Origin: Acetonema longum DSM 6540
Lineage (GTDB): Bacteria > Bacillota > Negativicutes > Sporomusales > Acetonemataceae
Length of the DNA stretch: 38,024 bases
Reading direction: 5' to 3'
Assembly: GCF_000219125.1 (NCBI RefSeq)
Contig: NZ_AFGF01000163.1
Span: forward strand, 1-38,024
The position numbers and the translations under genes were made by a program. Below are positions 33,126 through 38,024 of this stretch, one piece after another. The notes beneath the pieces are model-generated. The model did no database searches and was not told the origin of the DNA. It was given only the letters and a program-made list of their open reading frames with translations. Within the stretch, counting starts at the first letter, position 1; each line of letters starts with the position of its first letter.

Positions 33126-34069
33126 TGGCCGGAGGAAAAAAAGCCGGATTGGGGTTGTTCCGCAATGCGGGGCCATTATTGGGACTGATGATACTTTCTA
33201 TCGTGTTGACGCTCTTATCGGATCGCTTTCTGACGGTAGATAATCTTTTAAATGTAGCCAGGCAGGTTTCCATCAATGCCATCATCAGTGTCGGCATGAC
33301 CCTGATCATTTTAACCGGCGGCATTGATTTGTCAGTAGGGTCGATTCTGGCGTTTTCCGGCAGCATTACCGCCGGACTGCTGGCGGGAGGCCAGGCGATC
33401 CTGCCGGCTATTCTGGCCGGTGTGGCGGCAGGGGCGATATTAGGCCTGATCAACGGCCTTTTGGTTGCCCGGGCCGGGATTCCCCCCTTTATTGCCACCC
33501 TGGGCACGATGACTGCTGCCAGAGGATTTACTCTGGTCTATACCGATGGCCGGCCGATAACGGGTATGGAGGAGGCCTTCCGTTTTCTGGGAGGCGGTTA
33601 TCTGGCCAGTATTCCGGTGCCGGTGGTCATTATGGCCGCCATCTTTTTGGCGGCTTATATCATGCTGACTCAAACCAGATTTGGCCGTTACATATACGCC
33701 ATAGGCGGCAATGAAGAAGCGGCCCGATTATCAGGCATCAACACCAAGAAAATCCTGTTGGCCGTATATACCCTGGGCGGGGTGCTGGCCGGCTTCAGCG
33801 GGATCATTATGGCTTCCCGCCTGAATTCAGCTCAGCCCACTGCCGGTACGGGTTTTGAATTGGACGCGATTGCCGCCGTAGTTCTGGGCGGCACCAGCAC
33901 TGCCGGCGGAGTCGGCACGGTTGGCGGCACCCTGATTGGGGCGATGATCATCGGTGTATTGGATAACGGATTAAACCTTTTGAATGTCTCCTCCTTCTAC
34001 CAGCAGGTGGCCAAAGGCGCAGTCATTTTGCTGGCAGTATATGTAGATAAAAAACGCAAGGGAGGGTGA
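33125..34069 (+). CDS. rbsC: Ribose ABC transporter, permease
   Basis: A 314-residue integral membrane permease of the sugar ABC importer, about eight to ten hydrophobic segments. Seen are SVGMTLIILTGGIDLSVGS near residue 55, PPFIATLGTMTAARG near 118, the coupling segment YAIGGNEEAARLSGINTKK near 192, and AVVLGGTSTAGGVGTVGGT near 257. The GTG start shares one base with the rbsA stop and has AGGAGGTGG in front. It forms the membrane pore with RbsA and receives ribose from RbsB. Confidence 0.95.
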   Translation: MAGGKKAGLGLFRNAGPLLGLMILSIVLTLLSDRFLTVDNLLNVARQVSINAIISVGMTLIILTGGIDLSVGSILAFSGSITAGLLAGGQAILPAILAGVAAGAILGLINGLLVARAGIPPFIATLGTMTAARGFTLVYTDGRPITGMEEAFRFLGGGYLASIPVPVVIMAAIFLAAYIMLTQTRFGRYIYAIGGNEEAARLSGINTKKILLAVYTLGGVLAGFSGIIMASRLNSAQPTAGTGFELDAIAAVVLGGTSTAGGVGTVGGTLIGAMIIGVLDNGLNLLNVSSFYQQVAKGAVILLAVYVDKKRKGG

Positions 34070-34090
34070 TGCCGGAAAGGATAATTTGGT

Positions 34091-34120
34091 TTGACTTTCA
34101 AGGCAGTGTGACACTATAAC
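34091..34120 (+). promoter_or_regulatory. Possible internal promoter before rbsB
   Basis: TTGACT (34091-34096) and TATAAC (34115-34120) are 18 bp apart in the 79-bp gap between rbsC and rbsB. A local promoter would help produce the binding protein in excess over the membrane parts. Spacing and box quality are good; activity is inferred. Confidence 0.45.
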
Positions 34121-34148
34121 ACCGTAACAATGTATAGGAGGGAAATGC

Positions 34149-35078
34149 ATGTTTCAGAAAATGGGTAAACAGAGTTTTAGGGTTGTTTTATTGGTGATGG
34201 TACTGAGCGCAAGCTTGCTGCTGGCCGCCGGCTGCGGCGGCTCCAAACAGGAAGGGACGAACAAACCGGTGGTGGGATTAGCGGTTTCAACCCTGAACAA
34301 CCCGTTCTTTGTCGATCTGCGCGACGGCGCCAAAGAGGCGGCTGCCGCCAACGGCCTGGAACTGGTGGTCATGGATGCGCAAAATGACGCAGCCAAACAG
34401 ATGGCCAATATCGAAAATCTGATCCAGCAAAAAGTCAGCGTGATCATTGTCAATCCGGTGGATTCCAAGGCTGTCGTACCTGCAGTGGAGGCGGCCAACA
34501 AGGCCAATATTCCGGTCATTACCGTTGACCGCTCGGCTGCAGGCGGCCAGGTAGTAAGCTCCATTGCCTCCGACAATGTGGCCGGCGGCAAAATGGCCGG
34601 ACAATTTATTGTCGACAAGCTGGGCGGCAAGGGTAAAGTCGTGGAATTGGAAGGCATCCCCGGCGCTTCGGCCGCTGTTGAGAGAGGCACCGGCTTTAAC
34701 CAGGCGGCTAAAGCCGCGGCAGGCATTACCGTGGTGGCCAAGCAGCCGGCTGACTTTGACCGGGCTAAAGGCATGAAAGTCATGGAGAATATCTTGCAGG
34801 CGAATCCCGAAATTAACGCCGTGTTTGCTCACAATGACGAAATGGCCCTGGGCGCTTTGGAAGCCATAAAGGCAGCGAACCGGAAAGACATCATGGTCGT
34901 TGGCTTTGACGCTACCGCCGATGCCGTGAAAGCGGTAAACGACGGTACTCTGGCAGCAACCGTAGCCCAGAAACCGAAGGATATGGGAAAAATCTCCCTT
35001 GAAACCGCCAAGAAGGTAATCGCTAAAGAAAGCGTACAGGCAACGATTCCGGTAGGACTGGAATTAGTAAAGAAATAA
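34149..35078 (+). CDS. rbsB: Ribose-binding lipoprotein
   Basis: A 309-residue solute-binding protein of the ribose/galactose class. It starts with a lipoprotein signal peptide ending in LLAAGC, with lipid-bearing Cys29, so it is membrane-anchored. The mature part shows VVGLAVSTLNNPFFVDLRDG near 41, IENLIQQKVSVIIVNPVDS near 87, ITVDRSAAGG near 122, EGIPGASAAVERGTGF near 165, AHNDEMALGALEAI near 225 and MVVGFDAT near 245, all typical of RbsB. It ends the operon, followed by a terminator. Binding ribose is inferred from its relatives and neighbours. Confidence 0.95.
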   Translation: MFQKMGKQSFRVVLLVMVLSASLLLAAGCGGSKQEGTNKPVVGLAVSTLNNPFFVDLRDGAKEAAAANGLELVVMDAQNDAAKQMANIENLIQQKVSVIIVNPVDSKAVVPAVEAANKANIPVITVDRSAAGGQVVSSIASDNVAGGKMAGQFIVDKLGGKGKVVELEGIPGASAAVERGTGFNQAAKAAAGITVVAKQPADFDRAKGMKVMENILQANPEINAVFAHNDEMALGALEAIKAANRKDIMVVGFDATADAVKAVNDGTLAATVAQKPKDMGKISLETAKKVIAKESVQATIPVGLELVKK

Positions 35079-35093
35079 GCTGAAAATGACCGG

Positions 35094-35140
35094 GAGGCTC
35101 TGTGTGGGACGAAGGTGGTTCTGCAAGAGCCTCTTTCTTT
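35094..35140 (+). terminator. Terminator of the ribose operon
   Basis: GAGGCTCT (35094-35101) pairs with AGAGCCTC (35126-35133), followed by TTTCTTT (35134-35140), 15 bp after the rbsB stop. The loop is long but the T-rich tail supports termination. Confidence 0.65.
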
Positions 35141-35254
35141 GGATTCCCGAGCTGATACCGACCATTTGCCGGCGTTGTCAAAATGTCTTCCCCATTAAAG
35201 TGACTACTGCGGCAAGCTTCTTCTGGCTTTTTCAATTACTTTTATTCGGGAAAT

Positions 35255-35281
35255 TAAAATTTTCACTGGAAATGACGATAC
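35255..35281 (+). promoter_or_regulatory. Candidate sigma-28 (SigD/FliA) promoter
   Basis: TAAAATTT (35255-35262), 11 nt, GACGATAC (35274-35281) compares well with the flagellar sigma consensus TAAAGTTT-N11-GCCGATAA: 7 of 8 and 6 of 8 matches at exact spacing. It ends 41 bp before the next start codon. Confidence 0.5.
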
Positions 35282-35322
35282 ATAGAGTAAGACAGTCTAA
35301 AAGAATTAAGGAGGACGGTTTT

Positions 35323-35958
35323 ATGTCTATTACTTCCCTTTCACGATCAACTCAAAACGGCATTTCGAATGCTGCGGCCACAGCTAATGGAACCGGCGCC
35401 GTTGCTGCCGCCGATACGACTCAGATTGCTTCTGCCGGTGAAGCTGCCGTTTACGAAAAATCGGATCCATCGGCTGCCAAAACTGAAACTACCTACACGA
35501 AGAAGGCTACCTTAAGCGATATCAGCCGGCAAGTCGAGTTGAAAATGGCCTCTTTCCGCTCGCTGGTTGAGAAACTCGTCGCCACGCAGCAGGTAAAAAC
35601 GGGCCAAGCCCAGGGATTAACCTATGACGCGATTCTGGCGAAATACGACGGACAGCTGAAGGATTTTTTCCAAACCCTAGAGGTGGATGATGCGACACGC
35701 CTTCAGGCCCAGCAGGAAATTTCGGAAGATGGTTTTTGGGGAGTCAAACAGACATCTGAACGGATCTTATCCATGGCCAAATCTCTCTCCGGCGGCGACC
35801 CGGACAAGATCGCTTTATTGAGAAAGGCGATTGAAGACGGCTTCCAAGCGGCTGAAAATGCCTGGGGCGGTGAATTGCCGGCAATCTCCCGGCAAACCCG
35901 TGAGGCAGTCATGCAAGGGCTGGACGACTGGGCAGCCGAAGCCGGCCAAACAGCCTAA
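35323..35958 (+). CDS. Hypothetical protein, possibly motility-linked
   Basis: A 211-residue protein I cannot assign. There is no signal peptide or membrane segment. The first about 50 residues are rich in Ala, Thr, Ser and Gly and probably disordered; from about residue 60 it is helical and charged. The C-terminal part contains ISEDGFWGVKQTSERILSMA near 133, SLSGGDPDKIALLRKAIEDG and AWGGELPAISRQTREAVMQG, a pattern I recall from uncharacterised clostridial proteins. The ATG at 35323 follows AAGGAGG; the frame is open further upstream, but that part would cross the rbs terminator. A sigma-28-like promoter precedes it. Confidence 0.75.
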   Translation: MSITSLSRSTQNGISNAAATANGTGAVAAADTTQIASAGEAAVYEKSDPSAAKTETTYTKKATLSDISRQVELKMASFRSLVEKLVATQQVKTGQAQGLTYDAILAKYDGQLKDFFQTLEVDDATRLQAQQEISEDGFWGVKQTSERILSMAKSLSGGDPDKIALLRKAIEDGFQAAENAWGGELPAISRQTREAVMQGLDDWAAEAGQTA

Positions 35959-35975
35959 TACTTTCAATAAGCAAC

Positions 35976-36009
35976 GCCCTCGAGGCCTCCTATCGGAGGA
36001 ATCGAGGGC
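35976..36009. terminator. Hairpin between convergent genes
   Basis: GCCCTCGA (35976-35983) pairs with TCGAGGGC (36002-36009), with a second stem CTCC/GGAG inside. It lies between the stops of the hypothetical gene and the convergent asparaginase gene and could end either transcript. No T-run is present on either strand. Confidence 0.55.
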
Positions 36010-36038
36010 GGCAGTGTCTTATGGGAACTGGTTCCCTA

Positions 36039-37118
36039 TCAGTATGTCCAGAATATCTCCTGAATCACTTTGGGATCGCTGGTCCTGGTCAAGGCCAGCA
36101 TGAGCAGGATGCGCGCCTTTTGCGGATTCAGATTATCGCCGGCGACGAAGTTGTATTTATCGTCATCGGCTTCGCCGTTGCGGGCAACGATGCCGTTGCC
36201 GACACGGGAAGTGCGGACGATGACAACTCCCTTTTTCTGAGCCGCTTCTACTGCGGGATACTCGGCTTTGCCGATGCTGCCGTTGCCGGTGCCGGCGTGG
36301 ACGATTCCTTTGGCGCCGGCTTTGGTAAATGCTTCAATGGCAGTGCCGCTGTTGTTGGCGTAATGGTAAACAATATCAACCCGAGGCAGTGTGGACAGCT
36401 TCATAATGTCAAATTCGCTGGCCGTTGTATGTTGGCGCAGCGGAGACCGGTAAAATACCGGTTTATCGCCGGTAAAGAAGCCCAGGGGGCCGATCTCCGG
36501 CGCCTTAAAGGTATCGACCCGGTCAGTGATGGTTTTTGTTACATCGCGGCCGGAATGAATGGTATCATTGAGCATGACCAGCACGCCCTTGCCGACAGCC
36601 TCTTTACTGCCGGCCAGTATTACCGCCCGGTACAGGTTTAACATGCCGTCGGCGCTCATGGCCGTCGGCGGCCGCATGGAGCCGACTAACACCACCGGTT
36701 TATCGCTTTTCACGACCAGATGCAGGAAATAGGCGGTCTCTTCCAGCGTGTCGGTGCCGTGGGTGATGACAATGCCGTCCACATCATCCTGGCTCAGCAG
36801 TTGGTTGATCCGTTTCGCCAGTGTCAGCCAGACCTCGTTGGTCATATTTTCGCTGGCGATCTGGGCAATTTGTTCGCCGCTGATATTGGCGACTTTTTTT
36901 AATTCAGGGACATTGTTGATTAGTGCATCGACCGGGGCGACAGCGGCGGTGTAACCAACTGTCGTGCTGCTGGTAGAGCCCGCACCGGCAATGGTGCCGC
37001 CTGTTGCCAAAATCTTGATGGCGGGTAAATTGGCCGGACCGGCGGCAAAACAGGCTGCCTGCAGGCTGAACATAAGGACCAATACCATGGTTGCCATGAG
37101 GAATAATTTATGTTTCAT
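36039..37118 (-). CDS. ansB: L-asparaginase, type II, exported
   Basis: A 359-residue asparaginase releasing ammonia from L-asparagine. The N-terminus is a signal peptide with likely cleavage near ACFAAG (residues 22-27), so it acts outside the inner membrane. Catalytic features are Thr42 in ILATGGTIAG, Thr122-Asp123 in HGTDTLEET and Lys195 in GRDVTKTIT; the C-terminal NPQKARILLMLALT and final DPKVIQEIF match the Escherichia coli AnsB end. I chose the ATG at 37118 behind GGGAGG; a start 10 codons further out lacks such a site. It could feed aspartate to the aspartase encoded at 21754-23160, although the genes are not adjacent. Confidence 0.94.
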   Translation of the reverse strand: MKHKLFLMATMVLVLMFSLQAACFAAGPANLPAIKILATGGTIAGAGSTSSTTVGYTAAVAPVDALINNVPELKKVANISGEQIAQIASENMTNEVWLTLAKRINQLLSQDDVDGIVITHGTDTLEETAYFLHLVVKSDKPVVLVGSMRPPTAMSADGMLNLYRAVILAGSKEAVGKGVLVMLNDTIHSGRDVTKTITDRVDTFKAPEIGPLGFFTGDKPVFYRSPLRQHTTASEFDIMKLSTLPRVDIVYHYANNSGTAIEAFTKAGAKGIVHAGTGNGSIGKAEYPAVEAAQKKGVVIVRTSRVGNGIVARNGEADDDKYNFVAGDNLNPQKARILLMLALTRTSDPKVIQEIFWTY

Positions 37119-37556
37119 ATATTTTCCTCCCTGTAAAATTTTAGACATACCTTAATTTTAAATAAATTATAAAAATTTGCAATATTTAAAAAATATTTTT
37201 CAAAAAGAATTAAAAAGTATCAAAAAGTATTTAAAATCCGGGTGGCCTTTTTCAAGGGTCTCCAAAAATGGTCTGATAATCCCGCGCTGGTCATAGGCCA
37301 AGGCAGCCTGTCAGGGCTTCCTTGGCCTATGAGGCGGAGAGGCCCCCTCCGAAAACATTGTTTTGGCGGATGAATTTTCTTGCTTTTTTTATTCCGCCAC
37401 GTCTTCGAACGTGGCGCTGATCGCGAAAAGCGGCATATATTTTCCCCGCACTGTGAGGTGAGACATCGTTATGAAGGTGCGCTCGGAATACTCACCATCT
37501 GACAGAGAAGCTTCATACTATAAACTGGTATTTAAATAATGCAGCGGAGGGTTGGT
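37119..37556. other. Intergenic region with nested hairpins
   Basis: About 440 bases between divergent genes. 37140-37235 is very AT-rich with a repeated AAAAAGTAT and may hold the asparaginase promoter. CATAGGCCAAGG (37292-37303) pairs perfectly with CCTTGGCCTATG (37320-37331), with an inner AGCC/GGCT pair. CGCCACGT (37395-37402) pairs with ACGTGGCG (37409-37416). GGCGGA (37365-37370) can pair with TCCGCC (37393-37398), which overlaps the second hairpin and would exclude it. GGTGAG (37457-37462) faces CTCACC (37491-37496). I see no coding frame and recognise no riboswitch class. Confidence 0.55.
37493..37522 (+). promoter_or_regulatory. Candidate sigma-K promoter of the collagen-like gene
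   Basis: CATACTATA (37514-37522) fits the late mother-cell sigma-K -10 pattern CATAnnnTA exactly, and CACC (37493-37496) fits the mACm -35 element with a 17-nt gap. It lies 34 bp before the start of a gene whose product looks like a spore-surface protein. Confidence 0.5.
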
Positions 37557-38024
37557 ATGGATGCTATAGGCCTTCAGCTTGAGAGGCTACTAGGCGGCAC
37601 GGTTGCGCCAGACGGCAATGTTATATTTGAAAATATACTGAGCAGCTTCGGACCTGTAAGTTATGAGCCAATAACCGGGGTAATCACCATAAATAAAACC
37701 GGCCGCTACTTAGTTAACTGGTGGGTAGTAACCCAGTCCAGTTCGGGATTAATTGGCATATCTTTTGCCATTGTTACTTCACAAGGAGATGAATTTTTAG
37801 GCGGTTCACCGATAAAAACAGCTGAATTTTCCGGCGTTGCACTTATCCAGGTTGATGCTGCACCCATCACTTTGCGTTTAGCAAGCAGAACCGTAAACAA
37901 TGTAACATATTCGCCTTTGCTAACCAGCAAAGCATTTTTAGTATTAGGCGAGGTACCTGAAGAAACAGGGATTACAGGCACTACTGGAGCTACCGGTGAT
38001 ACCGGCCCTACGGGAACTGCGGGT
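37557..38024 (+). CDS. Collagen-like (BclA-related) surface protein, partial
   Basis: The first 156 codons of a gene cut by the window end. The ATG follows CGGAGGG. Residues about 15-132 look like a compact beta-rich domain of the C1q/TNF-like kind found in BclA proteins (TINKTGRYLVNWWVVTQ, TLRLASRTVNNVTYSPL, KAFLVLGEV). From residue 138 collagen-type triplets begin: GIT, GTT, GAT, GDT, GPT, GTA. The threonine-rich triplets are typical of glycosylated spore filaments. There is no signal peptide, which fits mother-cell synthesis and assembly on the spore. A sigma-K-like promoter precedes it. Repeat length and C-terminus are not visible. Confidence 0.8.
   Translation, partial: MDAIGLQLERLLGGTVAPDGNVIFENILSSFGPVSYEPITGVITINKTGRYLVNWWVVTQSSSGLIGISFAIVTSQGDEFLGGSPIKTAEFSGVALIQVDAAPITLRLASRTVNNVTYSPLLTSKAFLVLGEVPEETGITGTTGATGDTGPTGTAG

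Noticed and set aside
35086-35322. N-terminal extension of the 211-residue unknown protein by 79 codons
   Set aside because: The extension begins next to the rbsB stop, runs across the rbs terminator and the sigma-28-like promoter, and lacks a ribosome binding site; ATG 35323 has a strong one.
36021-36641. Plus-strand open frame of 206 codons across the asparaginase gene
   Set aside because: Antisense to conserved asparaginase motifs; rich in Gly, Ala and Asp as a shadow of that gene.
37557-38024. Repeated Gly-X-Thr codons considered as a CRISPR or tandem DNA repeat
   Set aside because: The periodicity is 9 nt codon-level collagen repetition inside an open frame, without spacers.
1-38024. 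Mobile elements, prophage or attachment sites
   Set aside because: No transposase, integrase, phage gene, tRNA or flanking direct repeats were seen; gene order is that of ordinary chromosomal operons.

Overview
The window looks like chromosomal DNA of an endospore-forming, anaerobic diderm Firmicute (Negativicutes, Sporomusaceae-like). This is an inference from gene content. A complete RND efflux pump implies an outer membrane. Pyruvate:ferredoxin oxidoreductase and an iron-sulfur L-serine dehydratase imply anaerobic fermentation. A collagen-like protein behind a sigma-K-like promoter implies spores. I see no tRNA, rRNA, CRISPR array, insertion sequence or prophage. Coding density is high, starts are ATG/GTG/TTG, and most genes have strong AGGAGG-type ribosome binding sites.

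Layout. 1-5350: a MerR-type regulator, then an operon for non-oxidative decarboxylation of an aromatic acid: LpdC-like UbiD decarboxylase, SLC13/DASS-like permease, UbiX prenyl-FMN synthase and an LpdD-like small protein. 5500-14650: an amino-acid fermentation block. A YheO/DauR-type regulator precedes ridA, threonine dehydratase and PFOR (nifJ), then a DAACS symporter and the two-subunit L-serine dehydratase (sdaAB, sdaAA). Threonine would give 2-oxobutyrate and serine pyruvate, both possible substrates for the oxidoreductase. 14700-17800: a quinone-oxidoreductase-like MDR protein and an unrecognised exported protein. 17850-23160: a GlnK/GlnL-like two-component pair divergent from a CitT/TtdT-type dicarboxylate carrier and aspartase, probably a C4-dicarboxylate/aspartate module. 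23570-29020: a ClbS/DfsB-like protein, then an RND pump operon (tetR, membrane-fusion protein, RND) on the minus strand. 29197-35140: a complete ribose operon in the order rbsRKDACB. 35250-38024: an unknown 211-residue protein behind a sigma-28-like promoter, a secreted type II L-asparaginase on the minus strand, a structured non-coding stretch, and the start of a collagen-like protein cut by the window end.

The most notable non-coding signals are a perfect 48-bp palindrome (two abutting LacI-type operators) before rbsR; a pair of related TetR-type operators, one inside the 3' end of tetR itself; MerR-style promoters with 20-bp spacers before merR and lpdC; a ribosome binding site held in a hairpin loop before the threonine dehydratase gene; and candidate sigma-28 and sigma-K promoters. 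No wholly new system is evident. The best candidates for under-described biology are the LpdC/UbiX/LpdD operon with its atypical DASS-like permease and the collagen-like protein with an N-terminal globular domain.
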